Source: Flavipsychrobacter sp. (lineage in GTDB: Bacteria > Bacteroidota > Bacteroidia > Chitinophagales > Chitinophagaceae). Taken from it: 64,000 nt of DNA. Below are positions 27,394 to 36,787 of this stretch, in pieces. Numbering within the stretch: position 1 is the first letter of the stretch; every line of letters starts with the position of its first letter. The stretch lies in the NCBI GenBank assembly GCA_016787265.1, contig JAEUVF010000013.1:606116-670115 (forward strand), given 5' to 3'. Made by a program: the position numbers and the translations under genes. The notes under the pieces are model-generated. The model had not been told where the DNA came from. It saw only the letters and a list, made by a program, of their open reading frames with translations, and did no database searches.

Positions 27394-27652
27394 CCTCCTC
27401 CTCCCAATCTTCTTCCTCTTCTTCGTCATAAAGAGACAATACAGCGGACGCACTTTCATAATCGAGCTCTTCCACTATTTCTTCAATCGGATCAGTTCTC
27501 TTTTTCCAGAAATCCTCTTCGATCTGACCGAAACTGCGGAGCAGCATACATTTGTCGGTTAGTGCCAATACAGAGATCAGTTCAATCTCAGTATCCTTCT
27601 CGCCTCTTAACAGGTAAAAATTACCCGGTTGTAAATCAGCATAAGTTGCCAT
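27386..27652 (-). CDS. Small acidic-tailed hypothetical protein, paralogue 1
   Basis: An 88-residue protein of unknown family. The body (1-70) looks like a small beta-strand rich domain, and the last 18 residues are almost all Asp or Glu with two Trp. It aligns along its whole length with the next gene upstream, sharing the spaced pattern L-x-x-x-x-YL, the I-x-LI-x-V core, TD-x-C, FG-x-x-E, a W-[KR]-K pair and D-x-I-x-EI. It overlaps the YkgJ-type gene by eight bases and so is probably translated with it. Confidence 0.7.
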   Translation of the reverse strand: MATYADLQPGNFYLLRGEKDTEIELISVLALTDKCMLLRSFGQIEEDFWKKRTDPIEEIVEELDYESASAVLSLYDEEEEEDWEEEDE

Positions 27653-27685
27653 ATAATTGTTTTAAGGGTCAATACCTAATCCGGC

Positions 27686-27952
27686 TTATTCCTCCCCATC
27701 TTCATAATAGGCATCCTCACTGCTGTAATAGGCCGTTTGCCATTCTTTAATTTTCTCTTCAGACAATAACTCCAGGATCTCATGAATGGAATCCTGTTTT
27801 TTTCTCCACTCTGTTGTTTCTGCTTCCCCAAACCGGGTAATGAACAGACAGTAATCAGTTTCCAGATTCACTTTTATCAGTGAAATAGGTCCCGCTTCCT
27901 GCTCCTGGATCAGGTAATAACAACTCGTCTCCAATAAGGAATAGTTATACAT
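27686..27952 (-). CDS. Small acidic-tailed hypothetical protein, paralogue 2
   Basis: An 88-residue protein, the likely first gene of this minus-strand operon. It is a diverged tandem copy of the following gene with exactly the same length, the same spacing of the TD-x-C, FG-x-x-E, W-x-K and D-x-I-x-EI landmarks, and an acidic tail. No known domain is recognised. The pair precedes a redox and cysteine-cluster gene set, but nothing ties them to a function. Confidence 0.68.
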   Translation of the reverse strand: MYNYSLLETSCYYLIQEQEAGPISLIKVNLETDYCLFITRFGEAETTEWRKKQDSIHEILELLSEEKIKEWQTAYYSSEDAYYEDGEE

Positions 27953-28203
27953 ACGCTACAATTTTTCAACAATTAAACTAATATAACGGGTTGTAAATCA
28001 GAACTAAATGGGTTAGTATCTAGCCGTGTGGTTAAGGCTCTGCCGGGGTTAGTAAAGAGGCAGGTGAAGCTTGTTAACCGGTGCGGGAGATCAAAAATAA
28101 GATTAATCCGGCAGCCCAGCAACCTGCTTTTAAGCTTGCTTCAAATTTAATTAAGCCTTAATTTATCCTGCTTGATTTTCAAACAGTTAGTTATTAATTC
28201 GGG

Positions 28204-28212
28204 TTATCCACA
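28204..28212 (+). promoter_or_regulatory. Perfect DnaA-box 9-mer upstream of parE
   Basis: TTATCCACA is the consensus DnaA box. One perfect copy in a window of this size can occur by chance, but it lies in the longest gene-free stretch and 100 bases before a topoisomerase gene, where DnaA-linked regulation would make sense. Confidence 0.35.
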
Positions 28213-28253
28213 GGGGTGCAGAAAGCCGGTGAGGCCAGATGGTGCTACTTTTT

Positions 28254-28261
28254 TATATTTG
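28254..28261 (+). promoter_or_regulatory. parE -7 promoter element
   Basis: TATATTTG matches TAnnTTTG, 48 bases before the parE ATG. No -33 TTG in range. Confidence 0.45.
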
Positions 28262-28309
28262 CCCGCTTGAGCAGCATAGATCGCAAGACAGCTATAAAAC
28301 CGAAAGCAA

Positions 28310-30202
28310 ATGGCAGAACTCATTAAAAAAGGAGCGGAGTATACCGAAGATTCAATCAGAAGCCTCGACTGGCGGGAACATATCCGGCTTAGGCCAGGTA
28401 TGTATATTGGTAAACTGGGTGATGGAAGCAGTGCAGATGATGGAGTATATGTATTGATCAAGGAAGTACTCGATAACTGTATTGACGAACATATGATGGG
28501 TTATGGAAAGCAGATTGAAATTACCATCAAAGACCGCTCAGTTACTGTCAGGGATTATGGAAGAGGTATACCGCTGGGTAAAGTAGTGGATGTGGTCAGC
28601 AAGATCAACACCGGTGCCAAATACGATAGTAAAGCCTTCCAGAAAAGTGTGGGGTTAAACGGGGTGGGTACGAAAGCGGTGAATGCTCTTAGTACTTATT
28701 TCAAAGTAACCGCTTTTCGGGAGGGGAAAGAAAAGACCGCTGAATTTGAGCGGGGAGTGCTTACGAAGGAATTTAAGGAAAGCAGTACACAGCAATCCAA
28801 TGGTACCCTGGTACAGTTTTTTCCGGATGATACCGTTTTCAGAAACTTCCATTTTCAGGAAGAATATATTGAAAACCTGCTTTGGAATTACTGTTACCTC
28901 AATGCCGGACTAGTCATTGTTTTCAATGGCAAAAAATTCGTCAGTAAAAATGGTTTGCTGGACCTGTTGCAGCGCAAAACCAATGAAGACGAATTACGCT
29001 ATCCGATCATTCACCTTAAAGGAGATGATATTGAAGTGGCCCTGTCACACAATAATGATTACGGAGAAGAACTGTTCAGTTTTGTGAATGGCCAGCATAC
29101 CACCCAGGGGGGAACACACCAACAGGCATTTCGGGAAGCCTATGTAAAAGTGATACGTGATTTCTATAAGAAAGATTATGAAGCAGCAGATATTCGTGCC
29201 AGTATTGTAGCAGCAGTAGCAGTACGGGTGGTTGAGCCGGTTTTTGAATCGCAAACCAAAACCAAACTCGGTTCCCAATATGTGGAAGAAGGTGGCCAGA
29301 GCATGAAGAATTTTGTACTGGAATTCCTGGCAAAAGAACTTGATAATTTCCTGCACAAACATCCGTCCACTGCAGATGCGCTGAAAAAAAGGATTGAACA
29401 AAGTGAACGGGAACGCAAGGAATTAGCCGGTATTAAAAAACTCGCCAACGAAAGGGCAAAGAAAGCCAACCTTCACAATAAAAAACTACGTGATTGCCGG
29501 TATCATTATAACGAAGAACCCACAGGTAAAGACAAGGAGGCTGTTGTCCAAAAGCAACGCGAAAGCACCATCTTTATTACCGAGGGTGATTCTGCAAGTG
29601 GTTCCATTACCAAGGCCCGAAACGTGGAAACACAAGCTGTATTCAGCTTAAGAGGTAAACCCCTGAACTGCTTTGGACTTACCAAAAAAGTGGTGTATGA
29701 AAACGAAGAATTCAACCTGTTGCAACATGCTTTAAATGTAGAAGAGGGGATTGAAAACCTGCGTTACAATAATGTTGTTTTTGCTACCGATGCCGACGTG
29801 GACGGTATGCATATCCGCCTTTTACTGATGACCTTCTTCCTGCAGTTTTTCCCAGACCTGGTAAAGAACGGGCACGTATATATTCTGGAGACTCCTTTAT
29901 TCCGTGTCCGCAATAAGCAGGAGACCATATACTGTTATGACGAGTCCGAAAAACAGGCAGCTATCAAAAAATTGGGTAACAAGCCCGAGATTACCCGGTT
30001 TAAAGGATTGGGTGAAATATCTCCGGATGAATTCGCCCGGTTTATTGGAGAAGACATGCGCAAGCAACCTGTACTGGTAATGCCGGAAACCCATATCCAG
30101 CAATTGCTGGAATATTATATGGGTAAGAACACACCACAGCGACAGGATTTTATCATCGACAATCTTAAAATTGAACTGGACCTGGCAGAAGAACTGCCTT
30201 AA
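28310..30202 (+). CDS. parE: DNA topoisomerase IV subunit B (type IIA)
   Basis: ATPase subunit of a type IIA topoisomerase. The GHKL ATPase part has [19 protein letters not shown], the [10 protein letters not shown]-box partner and [14 protein letters not shown]. The Toprim part has EGDSASGSI (EGDSAGGSA in most gyrases) and [11 protein letters not shown]. The 630 residues fit ParE. The parC gene follows two genes later on the same strand, so the two subunits are probably co-expressed. The name ParE rather than GyrB rests on this pairing and on the altered EGDSAxGS motif. Confidence 0.9.
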   Translation: MAELIKKGAEYTEDSIRSLDWREHIRLRPGMYIGKLGDGSSADDGVYVLIKEVLDNCIDEHMMGYGKQIEITIKDRSVTVRDYGRGIPLGKVVDVVSKINTGAKYDSKAFQKSVGLNGVGTKAVNALSTYFKVTAFREGKEKTAEFERGVLTKEFKESSTQQSNGTLVQFFPDDTVFRNFHFQEEYIENLLWNYCYLNAGLVIVFNGKKFVSKNGLLDLLQRKTNEDELRYPIIHLKGDDIEVALSHNNDYGEELFSFVNGQHTTQGGTHQQAFREAYVKVIRDFYKKDYEAADIRASIVAAVAVRVVEPVFESQTKTKLGSQYVEEGGQSMKNFVLEFLAKELDNFLHKHPSTADALKKRIEQSERERKELAGIKKLANERAKKANLHNKKLRDCRYHYNEEPTGKDKEAVVQKQRESTIFITEGDSASGSITKARNVETQAVFSLRGKPLNCFGLTKKVVYENEEFNLLQHALNVEEGIENLRYNNVVFATDADVDGMHIRLLLMTFFLQFFPDLVKNGHVYILETPLFRVRNKQETIYCYDESEKQAAIKKLGNKPEITRFKGLGEISPDEFARFIGEDMRKQPVLVMPETHIQQLLEYYMGKNTPQRQDFIIDNLKIELDLAEELP

Positions 30203-30216
30203 TAATTTGTGGAATC

Positions 30217-31047
30217 ATGATTCATATAGTTTTCAATGAGCCGGATATCGCTGTTTTAAAACAGGCGATCGAAATGGATGAAAGCCTGCAGGGAGAAGTT
30301 TTGCTGATCCGCGACGATTACGCCGTTGGTCCGATCCAGGACTTATACCGCGGTGAAGGCCGGGAGGCCCGTCTATCCTGGTGGAAAGAAGTATTGGCAG
30401 GAGGTGATTACGAAGGGAAGGCAGATACAAATGAAGTAGACGATTATAAAACCGTCGCCGAACTGGTTGGTACACTAAGAAGAAATCCCGACGAAATTGT
30501 CTGGATCTGGGCTGCACAGAATAAACACGACGTTAGTGGCTATTACTGGCTACTGCATTTCATGAAAGAGTTCCAGGGAAGAATATTTATTCTATATCTG
30601 AATAACCTGCCCTTCCTGAATGAAAAAGGACAACTGTTTTACCCAACCTGGTTAAGCACAATCCCGCCAAAAGAATACCTGAAAGCCAAAAAACTGGCCA
30701 GGCCCATTACGCTGAGTGAGTTTGAGGTGGACCCTGATGAATGGCTGAAGCTGGCTGCCGAAAACAAAGGCGTCAGAATCCTGGAAGGAGGAAAAAAACT
30801 GGCTCAATATAATTACGACTATTATGATGCCGACCTGCGGAAATTCATCACAGCGGATTGGCAGAAAGCCAGCAAAATCATCCACCAGTTTCTGTCCAAA
30901 AATAAACAAACTACCGGTGATGCCTACCTGCTTTGGCGACTTAAAACACTGGCTGCAGCCGGAGGACTTGAAGTACAGGGGGAACTGAAGAACATGAAAG
31001 ACTTTGAACTGAAACTGGCTGGTGCAACAGTAACGGAAACGGTATGA
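30217..31047 (+). CDS. DUF1835 domain protein
   Basis: A 276-residue cytoplasmic protein. Residues 1-115 show the DUF1835 pattern, beginning MIHIVFNEPDIAVLKQAI, with the VGPIQDL loop and ENPDEIVWIW-like strand. The remainder resembles the C-terminal domain usually found with it. Function is unknown. It lies 14 bases after parE and overlaps the next gene by four bases (ATGA), inside the parE-parC operon. Confidence 0.8.
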   Translation: MIHIVFNEPDIAVLKQAIEMDESLQGEVLLIRDDYAVGPIQDLYRGEGREARLSWWKEVLAGGDYEGKADTNEVDDYKTVAELVGTLRRNPDEIVWIWAAQNKHDVSGYYWLLHFMKEFQGRIFILYLNNLPFLNEKGQLFYPTWLSTIPPKEYLKAKKLARPITLSEFEVDPDEWLKLAAENKGVRILEGGKKLAQYNYDYYDADLRKFITADWQKASKIIHQFLSKNKQTTGDAYLLWRLKTLAAAGGLEVQGELKNMKDFELKLAGATVTETV

Positions 31048-31427
31048 TCCAGGCGGTTCACCATATTGCCATAATTGCCAGGGATTACCAGCGCAGTAAA
31101 AGATTTTATACGGAAGTGCTGGGTCTGGATCCCATCCGGGAGGTATACAGGAAAGAACGAAATTCCTGGAAACTGGATCTGACATTAAACGGTCAATATA
31201 TAATCGAACTGTTCTCTTTTCCGGATCCACCACCAAGGCCAAGTCAGCCAGAAGCCAGGGGGTTACGTCACCTCGCTTTTGCGGTAAATAACCTGGAGCA
31301 GGCAATCCGTTCTCTGGAACAGAAAGGAGTGGAGGCAGAACCCATCCGTACAGATGAATACACCGGAAAACGATTCAGTTTTTTCCAGGACCCGGACGGA
31401 TTGCCATTGGAACTGTATGAACAATAA
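31044..31427 (+). CDS. VOC-superfamily (glyoxalase-like) protein
   Basis: A 127-residue metal-binding VOC fold protein of the YaeR/SMU1112c kind. Paired beta-alpha-beta-beta-beta modules are seen. Likely metal ligands are the His of VHHIAIIARD, the Glu of YIIELFSFPD, the His of RHLAFAV and the Glu of LPLELYE. It may act as a lactoylglutathione lyase-like or other isomerase; substrate unknown. Its start overlaps the DUF1835 stop and parC begins 13 bases after its stop. Confidence 0.82.
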   Translation: MIQAVHHIAIIARDYQRSKRFYTEVLGLDPIREVYRKERNSWKLDLTLNGQYIIELFSFPDPPPRPSQPEARGLRHLAFAVNNLEQAIRSLEQKGVEAEPIRTDEYTGKRFSFFQDPDGLPLELYEQ

Positions 31428-31440
31428 ATAAGAAAGGAAG

Positions 31441-33957
31441 ATGTCGAAAGGAAAACAAAACGAAAGCTATTTACAGGACTCAGGTGTACAGGGCCAATAT
31501 AAAAACTGGTTCCTTGATTATGCGTCTTACGTGATATTGGAAAGGGCAGTACCTGCCATTGAAGACGGATTGAAACCCGTTCAGCGCAGGATCCTGCATG
31601 CCATGAAGGAAATGGATGATGGCCGCTTTAACAAGGTTGCCAACATCATCGGACAAAGCATGCAGTACCATCCTCACGGTGATGCCAGTATTGGAGATGC
31701 CCTGGTGAACATGGGACAAAAAGACCTGCTCATTGAAACCCAGGGAAACTGGGGGGATGTGCGCACAGGGGATGATGCAGCCGCTCCACGTTATATTGAA
31801 GCTCGCCTTAGCAAGTTTGCCCTGGAAGTTGCCTTCAACTCAAAGACTACGGAATGGCAACTGAGTTACGATGGTCGTAAAAACGAGCCGATCACACTTC
31901 CTATGAAATTCCCATTGCTGCTTGCTCAGGGTGCGGAAGGGATTGCAGTAGGGTTATCCACCAAAATTCTACCTCACAACTTTTGTGAGCTTATTGATGC
32001 ATCCATCAAATATCTGAAAGGAAAGCGGTTTGAAATCTTTCCCGATTTCCAGACAGGAGGTATGATTGATGTTACCAACTATAACGAAGGTAAAAGGGGT
32101 GGTAAAGTTCGGGTGAGAGCTATCATTGAAGAGTTCGATAAGAAAACGCTGCTGATTAAAAGTGTTCCTTATGGGATTACCACATCCGGACTGATTGACT
32201 CTATCATTAAAGCAAATGACCAGGGTAAGATCAAGATCAAAAAAGTAACAGATAATACAGCTGCTGAAGTGGAGATCCAGGTAGACCTTGCACCCGGTAT
32301 ATCACCGGATATAACGATTGATGCATTATACGCCTTCACAGATTGTGAAATCAGCATTTCTCCAAATGCCTGCGTAATCGTGGATCAAAAACCACGATTC
32401 CTGAGTGTTCAGGAGCTGCTTATCAATGCTACAGACAATACCAAAAGCCTGTTGCAAAAGGAACTGCAGATCAAATTGGGTGAACTGGAAGAAAAATGGC
32501 ATTATACCTCCCTGGAGAAAATCTTCTTTGAAGAAAAGATCTACAAGGAACTGGAAAAGAAGCATGAAACCTGGGAAAAGGTACTGGAAGCCATTTCTAA
32601 AGGATTTGCGCCTTTCAGAAAGCAGCTCAGGAGAGACATCTCCCGGGAAGATATTCTCAAACTAACGGAGAAGCCTGTCCGCAGAATTTATCGCCTGGAT
32701 ATCGAGGAACTGAATAACCAGATAAAAGGACTGGAAGGTGATATCAAACAGGTGAAATACGATCTCGACCACCTGACAGAATTTGCAATCGCCTATTATG
32801 AAAACCTGCTGAAGAAGTTTGGTAAAGGACGGGAACGTAAAACAGAGATCAGACCCTTTGAAGCCATCCAGGCCAAGCAGGTTGCCATCGCCAATACGAA
32901 ACTTTATGTTAACTGGAACGATGGATTCATAGGTACTTCACTGAAAAAAGACGAACTGGTTTTCGAGTGCTCCGACCTGGATGATATTATCGTGTTCACG
33001 CGAAGGGGAATGATGAAAGTGGTGAGGGTAGGAGAGAAAGTGTATATCGGTAAGGATATTATACATGTTGCAGTATTCCAGAAAAACGATGAACGGACAA
33101 CCTATAACATGATTTATGTTGATGGGGGTTCGGGAACCAGCTTTGCGAAACGCTTTAATGTTACCGGCATCACCCGCGATAAGGAATATGATCTCACCAA
33201 AGGTTCTGATAAAAGTAAAGTACATTATTTCACTGCCAATCCAAATGGGGAAGCAGAAGTTGTCAGCATTGTATTAAGTCCGAATTGTACCGCCCGGAAT
33301 AAAGCCTTTGAATTCTATTTCGAAGAAATGGAAATCAAAGGAAGAGGTGCCATTGGCAACCAGGTAACCAAATACCCTATTAAATCAGTGAAACTGAAGG
33401 AAGCCGGCAAATCTACCTTAAGCGCCATCAAACTGTGGTTTGATGATAAATTCGGGCGATTGAATACGGAAGAAAAAGGACAATACCTGGGTAATTTTGA
33501 TGGATCTGAAAAGCTGCTGGTTATTTATGACGACGGCAACTATGAACTGACAGATCTGGAAATGACACAGCGATTTGATCCCGAGAAAATCCTCCTGCTG
33601 GAAAAATTCAACCCGGAAAAAGTAATCACTGCCGTATACCTGGACAATGAAAAGCTTCAGTATAATATAAAGCGATTCAAAATTGAAACATCCACTCTTC
33701 AGAGTAAATTCCTTTTCATCAAGGAAGGGAAAGGAAACCGCCTGGAAGCCGTTACCACCAGGCTTAAACCTGTACTCCTGATTCATTCCGGAAAGGGTGC
33801 ACAGAGTCGGACCCAGAAAATAAAAGTGGCTGATTTTATTGACGTCATGGGTTGGAAAGCCGTTGGCAACAAACTTGCAGACTTCACCAAATCCACCGAA
33901 ATGGAGTGGGAACTCCCACTGGAAGAGGAGGGCCCACAGGGGAATCTTTTTGAATAA
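31441..33957 (+). CDS. parC: DNA topoisomerase IV subunit A
   Basis: DNA cleavage and religation subunit of the type IIA enzyme. The N-terminal winged helix has RAVPAIEDGLKPVQRRILHAM, and the catalytic tyrosine is in the DAAAPRYIEARLS block, near residue 120. A coiled-coil region runs at about 380-480, and a C-terminal beta-pinwheel ends at residue 838. The C-terminal domain lacks an obvious GyrA box (QRRGGKG), which supports ParC. It is the last gene of the set starting with parE and ends 14 bases from a convergent membrane protein gene. Confidence 0.9.
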   Translation: MSKGKQNESYLQDSGVQGQYKNWFLDYASYVILERAVPAIEDGLKPVQRRILHAMKEMDDGRFNKVANIIGQSMQYHPHGDASIGDALVNMGQKDLLIETQGNWGDVRTGDDAAAPRYIEARLSKFALEVAFNSKTTEWQLSYDGRKNEPITLPMKFPLLLAQGAEGIAVGLSTKILPHNFCELIDASIKYLKGKRFEIFPDFQTGGMIDVTNYNEGKRGGKVRVRAIIEEFDKKTLLIKSVPYGITTSGLIDSIIKANDQGKIKIKKVTDNTAAEVEIQVDLAPGISPDITIDALYAFTDCEISISPNACVIVDQKPRFLSVQELLINATDNTKSLLQKELQIKLGELEEKWHYTSLEKIFFEEKIYKELEKKHETWEKVLEAISKGFAPFRKQLRRDISREDILKLTEKPVRRIYRLDIEELNNQIKGLEGDIKQVKYDLDHLTEFAIAYYENLLKKFGKGRERKTEIRPFEAIQAKQVAIANTKLYVNWNDGFIGTSLKKDELVFECSDLDDIIVFTRRGMMKVVRVGEKVYIGKDIIHVAVFQKNDERTTYNMIYVDGGSGTSFAKRFNVTGITRDKEYDLTKGSDKSKVHYFTANPNGEAEVVSIVLSPNCTARNKAFEFYFEEMEIKGRGAIGNQVTKYPIKSVKLKEAGKSTLSAIKLWFDDKFGRLNTEEKGQYLGNFDGSEKLLVIYDDGNYELTDLEMTQRFDPEKILLLEKFNPEKVITAVYLDNEKLQYNIKRFKIETSTLQSKFLFIKEGKGNRLEAVTTRLKPVLLIHSGKGAQSRTQKIKVADFIDVMGWKAVGNKLADFTKSTEMEWELPLEEEGPQGNLFE

Positions 33958-33971
33958 CGATAGTTAATTCA

Positions 33972-35249
33972 TTAGGCTTCCTGAGTACTTCTCTCTGAAT
34001 TTCGCCCAAACGCTGAATTTGAAATAAGCAGAAATGTGGTCAACATGAACATAACATTGACCAATTCAAATCTAGGGTAGTAGGCAGAGCCAAGCAAGAG
34101 GGTAGGGATTGACGTACTTAAAGTGGATAGAATGAAAAGTATTTTCAGTTTCGGGACACGTATCGCTTTTACCAATAAAAAAAACAGATAAACAGATAAG
34201 GGGAGAAAAATAAATCCAATTATTGAAAAAGTAACCTGGTCATTAATAATGTCAAACCCAATGTAATGGAGCAGATTACTAGCAATCAGAGAATAATTAA
34301 TACCATTTACAGCAACCTCGTTTTCGTTATAGGTAAGGAAAGGGATCCGTGCCACATCAACAAAATAACGCCATTCGCCGGCATAATAGAGATTGTGGTA
34401 AAGAGGTAAGCCTAAAGGGACTATAAAGGCGATGAGTGTCAACCATTTTTTTGTGCTTTGATTCAATAAAGGTGCATACACCAGTACTGTCCCGAATAGC
34501 AAATTTTGCCTGATAAAAGGAATCAGGCCAAGGATGAAGATGGAAATGATATGGTTTCGGGTCACCAGGTGAAAATAGCAGGCCCACATCATGAAAATCA
34601 GCACTAACCATTCGGAAAGGCCCAGCAGAAGATTTTTTATAGCTGCGGGAGTTATGAGCAGGATTACAAGTAGTATTATTTTTTTGGTTGGTCCCTTTTT
34701 GATGCTTTTATGAATGGCCAACGTAAAAAAATAAACAGAAATCAGGTACAGAAGAATTTCCAAAAACTGTATTGCTCTAATAAATTTCCCAAATAGTAAA
34801 AGCTCAACTAATAAAAAATATCGGTAACCAGGCTGGGTAACCAAATGTTTTCCGGCATCTGAAAAAAATAACTGATCACTGCCCCACAAGGTTTCATGCT
34901 CCAACATTTTCCTCGCATAAAACACGTAGCGTAAATAATCGCTTTCAGCAGTTGGCTGGTATTCCTGTCCGAATAATGGAATAAAAGGAACAATCTGTAC
35001 AATAAAAAGCAAGAGCACTTTCCTTAAGCGCAGAACACTACTTTCTGCATCAAATAAACTGCAATAAATAATATAAAAAACAGTAAGAATGGGGGCTACC
35101 AATACACCGGCAAGGTTTTTACCAAAATTGAAGGCAAACTCATTTAATAGCTGATACCCGAATATCGAAGACACAAAACCAATACAACACAAGCTGACGA
35201 ACAGAGTAGTCTTATTCCGTTCATTGATTATCCTTCCTGCTGCCGTCAA
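33972..35249 (-). CDS. Polytopic membrane protein, possible GT-C-type glycosyltransferase
   Basis: A 425-residue protein made largely of hydrophobic segments (ten or more). The loop ESDYLRYVFYARKML after the second or third helix is placed like the catalytic acidic loop of GT-C glycosyltransferases, but no family could be named. The reading frame starts at TTG with no ATG for more than 110 codons, which is odd and may mean a degraded or misassigned start. Three 60-base lines sampled inside it average about 33 percent G+C, lower than neighbouring genes near 45 percent, which suggests a different history. Confidence 0.65.
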   Translation of the reverse strand: MTAAGRIINERNKTTLFVSLCCIGFVSSIFGYQLLNEFAFNFGKNLAGVLVAPILTVFYIIYCSLFDAESSVLRLRKVLLLFIVQIVPFIPLFGQEYQPTAESDYLRYVFYARKMLEHETLWGSDQLFFSDAGKHLVTQPGYRYFLLVELLLFGKFIRAIQFLEILLYLISVYFFTLAIHKSIKKGPTKKIILLVILLITPAAIKNLLLGLSEWLVLIFMMWACYFHLVTRNHIISIFILGLIPFIRQNLLFGTVLVYAPLLNQSTKKWLTLIAFIVPLGLPLYHNLYYAGEWRYFVDVARIPFLTYNENEVAVNGINYSLIASNLLHYIGFDIINDQVTFSIIGFIFLPLSVYLFFLLVKAIRVPKLKILFILSTLSTSIPTLLLGSAYYPRFELVNVMFMLTTFLLISNSAFGRNSERSTQEA

Positions 35250-35292
35250 CTTGGTTGAATTGAATATCCGACTCTTATTTTAGTAGGTTTTT

Positions 35293-36264
35293 TCACTTTT
35301 TACTTTCCTTCTTCCGTATCCTGACAGACCCGTTCTGCTGCAAATTACTTGATAGGAATACTTCCTGCGGAGTATCACCATCATATACAACCATGAGGGC
35401 CGTATTCGGTGGAATTCTACCCAGGTTTTCTGCAAACATGGCGAGATCATGGAATTCCTTGGTTGGATCCAGTTTAATATAGATCGTAGTCGCTTTTGCA
35501 GAGATCATTTGTTTTTCCAATATTGGCGTACCATTCAGGAAAACCGAGATGCTATCACCGTCAATATCACCATTATCATAGAAACTCACCCGGATGGAAT
35601 CCGAAGAAACCTTCAGTTCAGACGTAACAATTGTCTGACGTTGTTTAAATCTGGAGACCAGAGAATTGGCATCCAGACTCGGACCTTTAACTGTTTCCCT
35701 TGCTAATCCTGGCAGCGTAGTCGCTTTCCGGATCTCCGGACCATCCTCATCATCCATAACAATTACATCTTCCACAGAGGGCTGCCAAACCTTTTTGGCA
35801 AGTCCTTCATTGATAACAGAATCTTCCTGTACAAGGGAATCGAGCGAGAATAAAACCCTTAACTCGGGACAAGTATATTTATACTGGCCTTCGGACAGGA
35901 AATTACCTCTTACAAAACTACCTACCTTGGATACCCGAAGTGTACCTTCAAAACTCATATTGCAGGTTACTCCATCAATAGAGTTTTCCTTGTAAAAGAC
36001 AACAGGAATGTCTTTGATGCTCACCTGGCGGGTCTTCGGATCATACGTTCCTTTCACATAAAAGCTTTGGTAGCCATTTCGGAAATAGTATCCGAAAATG
36101 CCCTCGACTTTATTTCCCTTCTGTTTGATGATAAGTTGGGTGAGATAGTTGTTGAATGTGCCATCCAGCACCACGTCAGCTTTTCCAAACCAGCTACCAG
36201 CCAGTGTTTGTGCCTCTGAACGGAGGCCAATAAATAATAAGGATATCAGAATTAAACGATGCAT
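35293..36264 (-). CDS. Secreted hypothetical protein
   Basis: A 323-residue protein with a signal peptide (about residues 1-18, ending SEAQ). Residues 19-140 form a beta-rich stretch of the kind SWFGKADVVLDGTFNNYLTQL. A second beta-rich module lies around 215-310, containing SFYDNGDIDGDSISVFLNG. This resembles the repeating strands of carbohydrate- or cell-surface binding domains, but I do not recognise the family. It is followed by smpB after 68 bases with no clear terminator. Confidence 0.6.
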   Translation of the reverse strand: MHRLILISLLFIGLRSEAQTLAGSWFGKADVVLDGTFNNYLTQLIIKQKGNKVEGIFGYYFRNGYQSFYVKGTYDPKTRQVSIKDIPVVFYKENSIDGVTCNMSFEGTLRVSKVGSFVRGNFLSEGQYKYTCPELRVLFSLDSLVQEDSVINEGLAKKVWQPSVEDVIVMDDEDGPEIRKATTLPGLARETVKGPSLDANSLVSRFKQRQTIVTSELKVSSDSIRVSFYDNGDIDGDSISVFLNGTPILEKQMISAKATTIYIKLDPTKEFHDLAMFAENLGRIPPNTALMVVYDGDTPQEVFLSSNLQQNGSVRIRKKESKK

Positions 36265-36332
36265 AGGGTCAAATTAATAAAAAAACACAGTAATAATGGA
36301 CTTTTACTATAGGATATTTTACATACAATAAA

Positions 36333-36767
36333 TTACTTTACATAACGTTTTAGGTCGCGCTCTACGTCTCGCTTCTTGATGGTTTCCCGCTTGTCATAGA
36401 GTTTTTTCCCCTTCCCTAAGCCAATTTCGATTTTGGCCAGGTTGCGGTCATTAAAAAAGATTTTTAGTGGTACAATAGTATAGCCCTTTTCCTTGATTTT
36501 ACCCTCTAATTTTCGTAACTCTTTCTTTTTCAGCAATAATTTCCGCTCCTGTGTGGGCTCATGGCGCTGGGTAGTACCGAACGCATAATCGGAAATATGG
36601 AGATTTTTAACGTATAATTCCCCTTTGTGAAACTGGCAATAGGCATCATTAAAGCTTACTTTGCCAGCCCTTAAAGACTTCACCTCGGTTCCAACCAATA
36701 CAATTCCTGCCACATAGGTGGTTTCAAAAAAATACTCATGAAAGGCCGACCGGTTCCTCAATTCCAC
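36333..36767 (-). CDS. smpB: SsrA-binding protein SmpB
   Basis: Binds tmRNA for rescue of stalled ribosomes. The OB-fold and the conserved KSLRAGKVSFNDAYCQF, HISDYAFGTTQRHEPTQERKLLL and GKKLYDKRETIKKRD segments are all present (the longer ones broken here at 20 residues). The 144 residues are normal length. It is 20 bases downstream of accD on the same strand. The tmRNA gene itself is not in the window. Confidence 0.95.
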   Translation of the reverse strand: MELRNRSAFHEYFFETTYVAGIVLVGTEVKSLRAGKVSFNDAYCQFHKGELYVKNLHISDYAFGTTQRHEPTQERKLLLKKKELRKLEGKIKEKGYTIVPLKIFFNDRNLAKIEIGLGKGKKLYDKRETIKKRDVERDLKRYVK

Positions 36768-36787
36768 AACAACTCCCTTCTTTAGAC

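Larger units (their letters stand above)
27953..28309. other. Long non-coding divergent region between the small acidic gene and parE
   Basis: A 357-base gap with no credible gene. It holds a perfect DnaA-box 9-mer (TTATCCACA, 28204-28212), a -7 promoter box for parE at 28254-28261, an AT-rich part around 28140-28200 and a weak inverted repeat, GGTTAA at 28030-28035 with TTAACC at 28074-28079, enclosing a second pair CTGCC/GGCAG. It could hold a regulatory RNA or protein binding sites. A single DnaA box is not enough to call an origin. Confidence 0.5.

Noticed and set aside
27953..28309. Chromosomal origin
   Set aside because: Only one DnaA box and no dnaA or clustered boxes; not enough support.
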